DNA of 16,340 bases from Clostridia bacterium (lineage in GTDB: Bacteria > UBA6262 > WVXT01): NCBI GenBank assembly GCA_030671905.1, contig DAOVHK010000023.1, forward strand, positions 1 to 16,340, written 5' to 3'. Within the stretch, counting starts at the first letter, position 1. Each line of letters opens with the position of its first letter. A program made the translations under genes and the position numbers. Shown in pieces: positions 6,478-13,644 of this stretch. The notes below the pieces were generated by a model that saw only the letters and a program-made list of their open reading frames with translations, did no database searches and was not told the origin of the DNA.

Positions 6478-7608
6478 ATGAAAAGAGTAGTAGTGGCAAT
6501 GTCTGGCGGAGTTGATTCCTCGACTACAGCAGCAATACTAAAAGACGAAGGATACGATGTAATCGGGATATTTATGTACCTCTATCCTTTTTGTGAGGAG
6601 ACTCATCATCCATCCTTCCGACGGAATCGCTGTTGTAGTTTACAGGGGGTCAATGATGCCCGGAGTGTAGCACTCAAGTTGAAAATCCCCTTTTATGTCC
6701 TGAATTTCCAGAAGGAATTTCAGGAGAAGGTTATCGACCATTTCTGCCAGGAATACCAGAGAGGTAGGACTCCCAATCCCTGTATTCTCTGTAATCGGGA
6801 TATAAAATTCAAGCTCCTATTGGAAAAAGCAGAAAAGTTAGGGGCTCAATATTTAGCCACAGGCCATTATGCCAGAATAGAAAAGAACTCCCGAGGATAT
6901 CTTTTGAAAAAAGGAGTAAAAGGGAACGGAGAACAGTCCTACTTCTTATATACTTTCACACAAGAGCAGATGGCACGAATTTTAATGGTTTTGGGAGGTT
7001 ACGGGAAGGAAGAGGTGCGAAAGATTGCCAAAAAATACGGTTTACCTGTGGCTGATAAAAAAGCAAGTCAAGAAATCTGTTTTATAGATGGAGATTATCG
7101 AAAATTTTTGTCTTCCCACTTTCCTTCTGTTCCCGGAGAGATAGTTGATGTTAAGGGAAAGGTTCTGGGTAAACACGAGGGTGTAGCTTGTTATACTGTT
7201 GGTCAAAGGAGAGGAATCGGAGCTTATGGAAGACCTCTTTACGTAATTTCCATCGACCCTGAGCATAACAGGATTGTAGTAGGTCCTGAACAGGAACTAT
7301 TTTCTGAGGAACTTATTGCAAAGGATTTGCACTTTATATCACCAGAAGAAGTAAAAAGGGACATTGACGTAGTAGCTAAAATAAGATACAACCACGTGGG
7401 GGAGGAAGCAGTAATATCTCCTATGGGTGACGGCAAAGCGTTAATCAGATTCAGAAAGTCCGTGCGCTCAGCTACTCCTGGTCAGGCGGTAGTTTTTTAT
7501 GATGGAGATGTGGTCCTGGGAGGAGGAACGATAGAGAAAATAGTTAAATCCCCCTCACCTCAGTCCTCTCCCCAGAGGAGAGAGGAAATAACTTTAAGGA
7601 GAGTATAG
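6478..7608 (+). CDS. mnmA: tRNA-specific 2-thiouridylase MnmA
   Basis: MnmA adenylates and thiolates U34 of Lys, Glu and Gln tRNAs, with sulfur ultimately from a cysteine desulfurase. Visible are the PP-loop SGGVDSS (9-15), the active cysteines C105 (in NPCILCNRDIKF) and C201 (in SQEICFIDGDY), ATGHYAR (127-133) and YTVGQRRG. The position three residues before C105 is C102, giving CxxC where E. coli has DxxC. The insert NRCCSL adds C52 and C53. The enzyme proper seems to end near residue 357 (GGGTIEKIVK). The last 19 residues (SPSPQSSPQ...) are encoded by a palindromic repeat. TAGGAG precedes the ATG. The last stop base overlaps the next start. Confidence 0.95.
   Translation: MKRVVVAMSGGVDSSTTAAILKDEGYDVIGIFMYLYPFCEETHHPSFRRNRCCSLQGVNDARSVALKLKIPFYVLNFQKEFQEKVIDHFCQEYQRGRTPNPCILCNRDIKFKLLLEKAEKLGAQYLATGHYARIEKNSRGYLLKKGVKGNGEQSYFLYTFTQEQMARILMVLGGYGKEEVRKIAKKYGLPVADKKASQEICFIDGDYRKFLSSHFPSVPGEIVDVKGKVLGKHEGVACYTVGQRRGIGAYGRPLYVISIDPEHNRIVVGPEQELFSEELIAKDLHFISPEEVKRDIDVVAKIRYNHVGEEAVISPMGDGKALIRFRKSVRSATPGQAVVFYDGDVVLGGGTIEKIVKSPSPQSSPQRREEITLRRV
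7549..7588. repeat. CCCCTCACC...CTCTCCCC repeat inside the 3' end of mnmA
   Basis: This C-rich then G-rich stretch has a stem CTCTCC/GGAGAG (7566-7571 with 7577-7582) and encodes SPSPQSSPQRRE. That peptide is the familiar read-through of a dispersed genomic repeat seen in many environmental genomes, not part of the MnmA fold. It appears to have inserted at or replaced the original end of mnmA. The next gene's ribosome binding site, AAGGAG 7596-7601, lies just after it. Confidence 0.65.
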
Positions 7609-8594
7609 TGAAAATTTTTGTTACTGTTTCTTTGATATTCTTTTCGGCTATTTTCTGTCTTGCTAAAGAGTCTTCTCCCATTCTGTATAATTCTTTCGAC
7701 GGTATACCTATAGGAGCCAAGCCGGGAGGAATGGGAGAGGCGTTTGTTGCTTTAGTGAACAACGCCGATGCTCCTTACTGGAATCCTGCGGGACTGATTT
7801 TCTTAGAGAGTAATCTATATACTTTTATGTTTGACCTGGCAAGGAGTAAAGCGAAAGGAGAGAATGTTATAGAGAGAGAACCCTTGCAGGGTAAGCGGTT
7901 CACTTATTTATCTTTTTGTAGTAGTCTGGGAGCGTTAAGCTGGCGACCGTTATCCAATTTTAGAGAAGAAGATAGCGCCTTGTACTCCGAGCGAGAGATT
8001 AACATTAACAAATACACGCTTTCCTTTGCCATTCCCTATAGTCCGGAAGTTTCTTTCGGGATGAATATAAACTATCTGCATGGCTCGCTGGGAATTGCTC
8101 AAGATGGACCTCCATCTCAGGCGAACATCTCTACAGGAAGTGGGTGGGGTTTAGATTGGGGGCTAATTTACACTCATTCACCACTGTTAAAGATGGGAAT
8201 TTCCTTAGAGAATGGTCCTGCTTACATTTACTGGAGTGATTACCGTTCCGACCGCTTGCCATTAAATCTTAGAGTAGGTATGGGGATGAACCTGGCAGAA
8301 TTTTTGACTTTTGCTTCCGATTTTGAACAGAGATTCTATGTAAGAAAGAATGGTGGTCGGAACTCACTGGCAGTTTACCACTTGGGCCTGGAGTATGTTC
8401 TTCCTCGCAATATTTCTCTCCGCCTGGGAATGTTTGGTGAGAATTTTAGTGAAAAGAGGAAAGTAAGTTATACCTGGGGGCTTGGTTTTATCGAAGATAT
8501 GTATATTTTAGATTTTTCCCTTAAGAGATATTATCTCGATGGTATCGGGTCTCCTGTTTATAGTTATCTCTGTTCTTTGAGTCTACCTTTTTGA
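7608..8594 (+). CDS. PorV/PorQ-like outer-membrane barrel protein
   Basis: This 328-residue secreted protein has a signal peptide (K2, hydrophobic core 4-16, likely cleavage after CLA at 17-19). The segment GIPIGAKPGGMGEAFVAL followed by NADAPYWNPAGL (32-63) is the N-terminal signature of PorV/FadL-type barrel proteins. The rest alternates polar and hydrophobic residues in strand-length stretches with Gly and aromatic girdles, and the chain ends in Phe, as expected for BAM-inserted barrels. The start is GTG 7608, overlapping the mnmA stop by one base, with AAGGAG seven bases upstream. What it transports or anchors is not visible. It is the main evidence for an outer membrane. Confidence 0.78.
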   Translation: MKIFVTVSLIFFSAIFCLAKESSPILYNSFDGIPIGAKPGGMGEAFVALVNNADAPYWNPAGLIFLESNLYTFMFDLARSKAKGENVIEREPLQGKRFTYLSFCSSLGALSWRPLSNFREEDSALYSEREININKYTLSFAIPYSPEVSFGMNINYLHGSLGIAQDGPPSQANISTGSGWGLDWGLIYTHSPLLKMGISLENGPAYIYWSDYRSDRLPLNLRVGMGMNLAEFLTFASDFEQRFYVRKNGGRNSLAVYHLGLEYVLPRNISLRLGMFGENFSEKRKVSYTWGLGFIEDMYILDFSLKRYYLDGIGSPVYSYLCSLSLPF

Positions 8595-8607
8595 TTTGGT
8601 AATGACT

Positions 8608-8799
8608 TCAGGCGGATTTTGCGACTTTGCCTGCGGTAATGCATTGGGTACATACGTAGGCTTTCTTTTTTCTTCCATTTAGAATTATGTTCACTTTTTG
8701 CAAATTGGGTTTAAATTTCCGTCTTGTTTTGTGATGGGAGTGACTGATGTTGGAACCGGTACGCACAGATTTACCGCAGATTACACATTTCTTAGGCAA
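8608..8799 (-). CDS. rpmB: Ribosomal protein L28
   Basis: This 63-residue basic protein of the large ribosomal subunit carries both zinc-knuckle halves, C5-x2-C8 and C50-x2-C53, so it is the zinc-binding (C+) form. MPKKCVICGKS and the HSHHKTRRKFKPN segment (20-32) are typical L28. The start codon is TTG (complement of 8797-8799) with a strong AGGAGG about six bases upstream, which supports the unusual start. It converges with the barrel gene, whose stop is 13 bases away, and has its own promoter. L31 or L33 are not nearby. Confidence 0.95.
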   Translation of the reverse strand: MPKKCVICGKSVRTGSNISHSHHKTRRKFKPNLQKVNIILNGRKKKAYVCTQCITAGKVAKSA

Positions 8800-8825
8800 T
8801 TGTCTCCTCCTGTAAAATTTTAATT

Positions 8826-8854
8826 AGTTTAGCAAAATATAAAAATAATTGCAA
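8826..8854 (-). promoter_or_regulatory. Sigma-70-type promoter of rpmB
   Basis: On the minus strand TTGCAA (8849-8854) and TAAACT (8826-8831) are separated by 17 bases in an AT-rich stretch. This is the only good promoter-like pair between rpmB and the repeats upstream, and it would start transcription a short distance before the rpmB ribosome binding site. Confidence 0.5.
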
Positions 8855-8871
8855 GAATATTTTAGTATTTA

Positions 8872-8890
8872 GCACAGATTGAATCTGTGC
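8872..8890. repeat. 19-base palindrome GCACAGATT-G-AATCTGTGC
   Basis: A 9-bp perfect inverted repeat around a single central base. It resembles in design the GGCACTG/CAGTGCC hairpin at 13577-13594 and the GCACG/CGTGC hairpin at 11183-11200, all starting with GCAC in gaps between genes. A small dispersed palindrome family is likely. It lies upstream of the rpmB promoter. Confidence 0.5.
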
Positions 8891-8897
8891 CTTAAAG

Positions 8898-9051
8898 TGT
8901 CATTGCGAAGGACGAAGTCCTGAAGCAATCTGACACACAGTGTCATTCCGAGCGAAAGCGAAGGAATCTCATTCTATTGTAGAGATTGCCGCGGCTTCGC
9001 CTCGCAACGACTTCGTCGGATTGCCACGCCCCTTCGGGGCTCGCAATGACA
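8898..9051. repeat. MITE-like composite repeat with 11-bp inverted ends
   Basis: TGTCATTGCGA (8898-8908) and TCGCAATGACA (9041-9051) are perfect terminal inverted repeats of a 154-base element with no gene. Within it are many small palindromes, several with GAA or TTC triloops: GGAC-GAA-GTCC (8910-8920), CGAC-TTC-GTCG, and GCCCC-TTC-GGGGC (9028-9040). A second start-like segment, TGTCATTCCGAGCGAAAGCG, begins at 8941. The CATTGCGAGG/GCAATGACA type is widespread in environmental bacterial genomes. It fills most of the 303-base gap between rpmB and recG, which otherwise holds the rpmB promoter, a 19-base palindrome and a 39-base repeat. It keeps an open frame upstream of recG that should not be read as protein. 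Confidence 0.7.
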
Positions 9052-9090
9052 TTTGTAGGCACGATTTTCCCGATTAAAAATTGGGATGCA
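9052..9090 (+). repeat. 39-base dispersed repeat, copy upstream of recG
   Basis: The sequence begins TTTGTAGGCACGATTTTCCC and ends GGGATGCA, with a stem CCCGATT/AATTGGG (9069-9075 with 9079-9085, one G-T pair). A second copy of the same length lies at 11207-11245 upstream of coaD in the same orientation, where the stem is perfectly paired. It abuts the MITE-like element directly. Confidence 0.75.
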
Positions 9091-9102
9091 GTTACTTTTA
9101 TC

Positions 9103-11166
9103 ATGAAAGATTTGAATATGTCGGTTCAGTTCTTAAAGGGTGTGGGCCCCGAAAGAGCAAGAATATTGAAGAAAATTGGCATTGAGACAGTAGGAGACCT
9201 CATTACTTATTTTCCTTTCCGGCATGAAGATCGCTCCCATTTGAAGCTCTTTGCACAAATCACCCATGGGGAAGAAGCCACTGTACTGGCAGTGGTTGCT
9301 GAGCACCAGATTATACCTACCAGAGGAAGAAGGCCACTTCTGAAAATTCTCCTTGAAGACGGCAGTGGCAAGGCAACGATGGTCTGCTTTAACCAGCTCT
9401 ACTTGAAAGATTCCTTACCTCCCGGCACTTCAATTGTTCTACACGGTAAATTTGAACGCACCTTTCGCGATTTACAGATTACCAATTTTATCTACGAGAA
9501 ACTGGCAGGAGAAGAAGACGACTTAATTCACACTAAGAGAATTGTTCCCATATATCAAGTTACCTCAAAGTTAAATTTACGTTTCTTAAGGACACTGATT
9601 AAGAGAGCGCTCGATTCATACCTTTCCTATTTAAGAGAGACTCTGTCCGAAACTATCCTCAGAGAATATAACCTGATGCTTTATCAACAAGCTGTGTATA
9701 ATATACACTTTCCCTCCACCCGGGAGAAGGGAGAGGATGCCCGGAGAAGACTTATATTCGAAGAGTTTTTCTTCTGGGAATTGGCCATGGCATTAAGAAG
9801 GCGACAGGTAAAGATTATAGATAAAAATAGGAAATATCAGTTGAGAAAAAATCTTTTAACAGCCTTCAAAGAGAAACTACCTTTCGATTTTACTTCTGCT
9901 CAGAAAAGAGTAATCAGAGAAATTTTTAATGACCTTATGTCACCCAAGCCAATGAATAGGCTTCTCCAGGGAGATGTGGGAAGTGGTAAGACAGTAGTGG
10001 CTCTGGCAGCTATTCTCTTAGTTGTGGAGAATGGCTATCAAGCTGCAGTGATGGCTCCTACTGAAATTCTGGCTGAACAACATTATCTGACTTTGCGTCA
10101 GATGCTGGAAGGTTTACAAGTCAAAGTGGAATTGGCTACAGGGAAAATGGGACAGAAGAAGAAGCGAGAGGTTTACCAGAGAATTGTCCGGGGAGAATCT
10201 CAGATAATTATCGGCACGCACGCATTAATTGAACAGGGGGTCAAATTTTCCAATTTAGCTCTGGCGGTCATTGACGAACAGCATAAGTTTGGAGTTATGC
10301 AGAGGGCGAGGTTGAGGAAGAAGGGGGAAAACCTGGATATCCTGGTAATGACAGCCACGCCAATACCTCGCACACTAACCTTAACAGTTTACGGAGACCT
10401 GGACGTTTCTATAATCGATCAATTACCTCCGGGAAGGAAAAAGATTCTCACCCAGAGGCTTTCTGAGGAAGAAGCTTATCAGATGGTTATTGATGGGGTA
10501 AGAAAGGGACAGCAGGCTTACATTGTCTATCCCATAATTAATGAATCGGATAAGTTGGAATTACGCGCTGCAGTGAAAATGGCAGAGAGACTTATGGCTA
10601 CTGTGTTTAAAGATTTGAGAGTTGGTCTCCTGCACGGACAGATGAAAAGTGACGAGAAAGAACAGGTGATGATGAAATTTTTGAACAGGGAATTTGATAT
10701 TTTAATTACTACCACTATAATTGAGGTAGGTATCGATGTGGCCAATGCCTGTTTGATGGTTATTGAGCACAGTGAAAGGTTTGGGTTGGCTACTCTACAC
10801 CAATTACGGGGGAGGGTGGGGAGAGGCACTGAACAGTCCCTTTGCATTTTACTGGGACAAACTAAGACGGAGGAAGCAAAAAAAAGAGCACAGATTATGT
10901 TGGAAACTAATGATGGATTTCGCATTGCCGAAGAGGACTTGAGATTACGCGGTGGTGGGGAATTCTTTGGCACTCAACAGCACGGACTTCCTGAATTTAA
11001 AATTGGTAACATTGTTTTTGACCATCGTGAATTAGAACTGGCACGCCAGGCAGCTTTCCAGCTGATTAGTAGAGACCCTATTCTAACTCTTCCGGAAAAC
11101 GGAGTAATTAAGCAAAAGTTTAGAGAGAAATTTAAAGAAAAATTCGGCCTGGCAAGTGTGGGATAA
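9103..11166 (+). CDS. recG: ATP-dependent DNA helicase RecG
   Basis: RecG remodels stalled replication forks and Holliday junctions. From ATG 9103 it has 687 residues, the usual family length. The N-terminal wedge/OB region begins with the helix-hairpin-helix-like FLKGVGPERARILKKIGI. Helicase motifs follow in order: GDVGSGKT (290-297), the RecG-type Walker B DEQH (391-394), TATPIPRT (417-424), and QLRGRVGRG (567-575). The frame is open back to 8986, but that part is repeat-derived. ATG 9118 (MSVQF) is an alternative and has slightly better spacing from a weak AAAGA. No strong ribosome binding site is seen for either. Gene identity is certain; the exact start is not. Confidence 0.96.
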   Translation: MKDLNMSVQFLKGVGPERARILKKIGIETVGDLITYFPFRHEDRSHLKLFAQITHGEEATVLAVVAEHQIIPTRGRRPLLKILLEDGSGKATMVCFNQLYLKDSLPPGTSIVLHGKFERTFRDLQITNFIYEKLAGEEDDLIHTKRIVPIYQVTSKLNLRFLRTLIKRALDSYLSYLRETLSETILREYNLMLYQQAVYNIHFPSTREKGEDARRRLIFEEFFFWELAMALRRRQVKIIDKNRKYQLRKNLLTAFKEKLPFDFTSAQKRVIREIFNDLMSPKPMNRLLQGDVGSGKTVVALAAILLVVENGYQAAVMAPTEILAEQHYLTLRQMLEGLQVKVELATGKMGQKKKREVYQRIVRGESQIIIGTHALIEQGVKFSNLALAVIDEQHKFGVMQRARLRKKGENLDILVMTATPIPRTLTLTVYGDLDVSIIDQLPPGRKKILTQRLSEEEAYQMVIDGVRKGQQAYIVYPIINESDKLELRAAVKMAERLMATVFKDLRVGLLHGQMKSDEKEQVMMKFLNREFDILITTTIIEVGIDVANACLMVIEHSERFGLATLHQLRGRVGRGTEQSLCILLGQTKTEEAKKRAQIMLETNDGFRIAEEDLRLRGGGEFFGTQQHGLPEFKIGNIVFDHRELELARQAAFQLISRDPILTLPENGVIKQKFREKFKEKFGLASVG

Positions 11167-11182
11167 TTAATAGAATTTGTAG

Positions 11183-11245
11183 GCACGATTTCAACCGTGC
11201 AGGGAGTTTATAGGCACAATTTTCCCGATTGAAAATCGGGATGCA
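11183..11245 (+). repeat. Repeat pair before coaD: GCACG hairpin and second 39-base repeat
   Basis: A small hairpin GCACG/CGTGC (11183-11187 with 11196-11200) is followed by a copy of the 39-base repeat at 11207-11245, with stem CCCGATT/AATCGGG (11224-11230 with 11234-11240). Together they occupy most of the 93-base gap between recG and coaD. The first hairpin begins TTTGTAGGCACGATTT, the same opening as the recG-side copy, so the family has at least three related openings here. Confidence 0.7.
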
Positions 11246-11259
11246 AAAGGAGTAAAGAG

Positions 11260-11751
11260 ATGAAAAAGAAGGGAATTGCTGTTTATCCAGGGAGTTTTGA
11301 TCCGGTTACCAATGGACACATCGACGTAATAAAAAGGGCAATTCGGTTATTTGACCGGGTAATAGTAGCAGTGATTGAAAATCCCACTAAGAAGACACTA
11401 TTTTCAGTGGATGAACGAATGGAGATGCTCAGAGCTGTAACCAGAGGACTCTCAGGAGTGGTGGTCTCCCATTTCGATAGGTTATTAGTCGACTACGTGA
11501 AGAAGAAGAGAGCAAACATTATCATCAGGGGACTACGGGCAGTGTCTGACTTTGAATACGAGTTTCAAATGGCATTAACCAACCGCAAGTTAGCACCAGA
11601 CATAGAAACAGTGTTCCTTATGCCGGCAGAGGCGTATACTTATTTGAGTTCAAGTATAGTCAAAGAAGTAGTTAGACTGAATGGCAGTGTAAAGGGATTC
11701 GTTCCTCGACAAATTGAGGCACGCTTGAGAAGAAAGCTGTTGACAAAGTGA
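11260..11751 (+). CDS. coaD: Phosphopantetheine adenylyltransferase
   Basis: CoaD transfers AMP from ATP to 4'-phosphopantetheine, the penultimate step of coenzyme A synthesis. This 163-residue protein has the nucleotidyltransferase motif GSFDPVTNGH (11-20, the TxGH box), the conserved IIIRGLRAVSDFEYE (87-101) and SSSIVKE (130-136). Length and motif order are standard. AAAAGGAG (11245-11252) sits seven bases before the ATG, directly after the 39-base repeat. The end of the gene contains the -35 box of the pilus promoter. Confidence 0.97.
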   Translation: MKKKGIAVYPGSFDPVTNGHIDVIKRAIRLFDRVIVAVIENPTKKTLFSVDERMEMLRAVTRGLSGVVVSHFDRLLVDYVKKKRANIIIRGLRAVSDFEYEFQMALTNRKLAPDIETVFLMPAEAYTYLSSSIVKEVVRLNGSVKGFVPRQIEARLRRKLLTK

Positions 11752-11768
11752 AAACGTCGTGGTATACT
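11740..11768 (+). promoter_or_regulatory. Near-consensus sigma-70 promoter for pilB-pilT-pilC
   Basis: TTGACA (11740-11745, inside the last codons of coaD) and TATACT (11763-11768) are separated by exactly 17 bases. Transcription would start near 11775, giving a leader of about 50 bases before pilB. The bases GTGG directly before the -10 box also occur in the promoter at 16081-16109. Confidence 0.8.
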
Positions 11769-11824
11769 AAAAATTGGTCAGTTTACTTTAACTTTTTTTG
11801 AATTAGAGAGGATTTACGAGAGTT

Positions 11825-13573
11825 ATGGCTAAAGGTCCTGCAATAAAAAGGAAATTGGGTGACTTATTAGTAGAAGTAGGGATAATTACCGCCGAACAAT
11901 TGCAAGAAGCTTTAGAGGAAGGAAAAATCAGGGGAGGCAGGCTGGGCGAGACTCTCATGGGATTGGGCTATATTACTGAGGATGTTTTATTAGCTTTCCT
12001 GGGTAAACAATGCGGTGTATCTTACGTTAGCCTATCCGAATATGGAGAGATTGACGATGAAGTCATTAAGAGTGTCCCAGAGAGCATTGCCAGGCATCAG
12101 ACCCTAATTCCCATTGCCCTGGAGGGGAAGACCCTCATCATAGCTATGAGTGACCCCTTAAATGTTTTTGCCATTGACGATCTGAGACTAATGACCGGGA
12201 GAGAAATTAGCGTAGTGATTGCATCAGAAACTGAGATTAAGAATGCTATTGAGAAGTATTATGGAGCTAAAGGCTCTATGGAAGATATCGTGAAAGAGAT
12301 GGAACTCTCAGTAAAGGATGAGGGAAATGTAGAGGTAGTGAAAAAGAGTGATACCGGGGGAGATGATATAATTGCTCTGGAGGCAGCTGGAGAAGAAGCG
12401 CCAATAATTAAGATTGTTAATCTTCTTTTGGCTGGAGCTGTCAAATCAGGGGCTTCGGACGTCCATATCGAACCTTATGAGAAGATTCTCAGGGTGCGTT
12501 ATCGAATTGATGGGGTTTTACACGAAGTCTCTTCCCCGCCTAAAAAATTGCAGAATGCAGTTGTTTCCCGGTTAAAGATTATGGCTTCACTGGACATTGC
12601 TGAGCGTCGCTTGCCCCAGGATGGTAGAATTAAGATTAGAGTGGTAAATAAAGAAATTGACCTGAGGGTCTCTGTTCTACCTACCTCCTTTGGTGAGAAA
12701 GTAGTTATGCGTATTCTGGATGCCTCTTCTTTATGTCTCGATTTGACTAAGCTGGGATTTGAACCAGATGCTCTTTCCATTTATAAGAAAAATATCGAAG
12801 TGCCTTATGGAATCATCCTGGTTACAGGACCAACTGGTTCTGGTAAATCTACCACTCTCTATTCTACCTTAAGCACTCTTAATTATCCTGACCGTAACAT
12901 CATCACCATAGAAGACCCTGTTGAATATGTCCTGCAAGGTATCAACCAGGTGCAGGCAAGAGCAGACATTGGTTTAACTTTTGCTGCAGGCTTGAGGTCG
13001 TTTTTGCGTCAGGACCCGGATATAATTATGGTTGGTGAAATCAGAGATACTGAGACTGCTGAGATTGCTATTAATGCCGCACTAACAGGACACTTAGTAT
13101 TTTCAACTCTGCACACCAACGATGCTCCAGGTGCTATGACCCGTTTGAATAATATGGGCATTGAACCCTTCCTGACCACTTCCACAGTAATTATGGTTAT
13201 TGCTCAAAGATTAATTAGAGTAATCTGTAAACATTGTAAAGAGCCCTATGAGGTTCCCCCCGATTTCCTTTCCAGTATTGGAGTTAAAGAGGAAGAGATA
13301 AAAAGTAAAAAGAAAGTGACGCTCTATCGAGGCAAGGGATGCGATAACTGCAGTAACACTGGTTATCGGGGACGGATAGCGTGCTTTGAGGTCATGGAAG
13401 TAACTGATGATGTAAAGGAACTTATCTTAAACAGGGAATCCACGCATTTAATCAAGTCAAAAGCGAGAGAGAGTGGCATGCTAACTTTGCGAGAGGGTGC
13501 CATCAGGAAACTTTTGACAGGCGTAACCACAGTTGAAGAGGTGATGAGGGTTACCTTTGCTGATGTGGAATAA
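11825..13573 (+). CDS. pilB: Type IV pilus assembly ATPase PilB (GspE family)
   Basis: This 582-residue cytoplasmic motor powers pilus extension. The N-terminal MshEN/T2SSE_N domain (about 9-148) has two repeats of the c-di-GMP-binding type: the second (39-62, RLGETLMGLGYI...Q) matches the consensus, while the first (10-33) has K for R and G for the final Q. The ATPase core shows Walker A GPTGSGKS (335-342), an Asp box in TIEDPVEY (361-368), Walker B DIIMVGEIRD (399-408) and the His box GHLVFSTLHT (422-431). A zinc site of PilB/GspE type is formed by C468-x2-C471 and C506-x2-C509. AGAGAGGA lies about 12 bases before the ATG. First gene of the pilBTC operon. Confidence 0.95.
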   Translation: MAKGPAIKRKLGDLLVEVGIITAEQLQEALEEGKIRGGRLGETLMGLGYITEDVLLAFLGKQCGVSYVSLSEYGEIDDEVIKSVPESIARHQTLIPIALEGKTLIIAMSDPLNVFAIDDLRLMTGREISVVIASETEIKNAIEKYYGAKGSMEDIVKEMELSVKDEGNVEVVKKSDTGGDDIIALEAAGEEAPIIKIVNLLLAGAVKSGASDVHIEPYEKILRVRYRIDGVLHEVSSPPKKLQNAVVSRLKIMASLDIAERRLPQDGRIKIRVVNKEIDLRVSVLPTSFGEKVVMRILDASSLCLDLTKLGFEPDALSIYKKNIEVPYGIILVTGPTGSGKSTTLYSTLSTLNYPDRNIITIEDPVEYVLQGINQVQARADIGLTFAAGLRSFLRQDPDIIMVGEIRDTETAEIAINAALTGHLVFSTLHTNDAPGAMTRLNNMGIEPFLTTSTVIMVIAQRLIRVICKHCKEPYEVPPDFLSSIGVKEEEIKSKKKVTLYRGKGCDNCSNTGYRGRIACFEVMEVTDDVKELILNRESTHLIKSKARESGMLTLREGAIRKLLTGVTTVEEVMRVTFADVE

Positions 13574-13576
13574 CAC

Positions 13577-13628
13577 GGCACTGTAAACAGTGCCCAACCA
13601 TAAAAGGTGGGGCGTCCTTTAGGGTGCC
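13577..13628 (+). repeat. Tandem hairpins between pilB and pilT
   Basis: GGCACTG/CAGTGCC (13577-13583 with 13588-13594) is a 7-bp stem with a TAAA loop. A second stem GGCGTCC/GGGTGCC (13611-13617 with 13622-13628) pairs with two G-T pairs around TTTA. Between them CCC...ACC can pair with GGT...GGG imperfectly. No T-run follows, so a repeat or mRNA-processing hairpin is likelier than a terminator. The pilT ribosome binding site (AAAGGAG 13632-13638) follows directly. Confidence 0.55.
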
Positions 13629-13644
13629 GATAAAGGAGTAATTA

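Noticed and set aside
8986..9102. N-terminal extension of RecG
   Set aside because: This part is read from the MITE-like and 39-base repeats; RecG similarity starts after 9118 and family length fits ATG 9103 or 9118.
10527..10973. Minus-strand ORF of 148 residues inside recG
   Set aside because: It is antisense to conserved helicase motifs and has no recognisable features.
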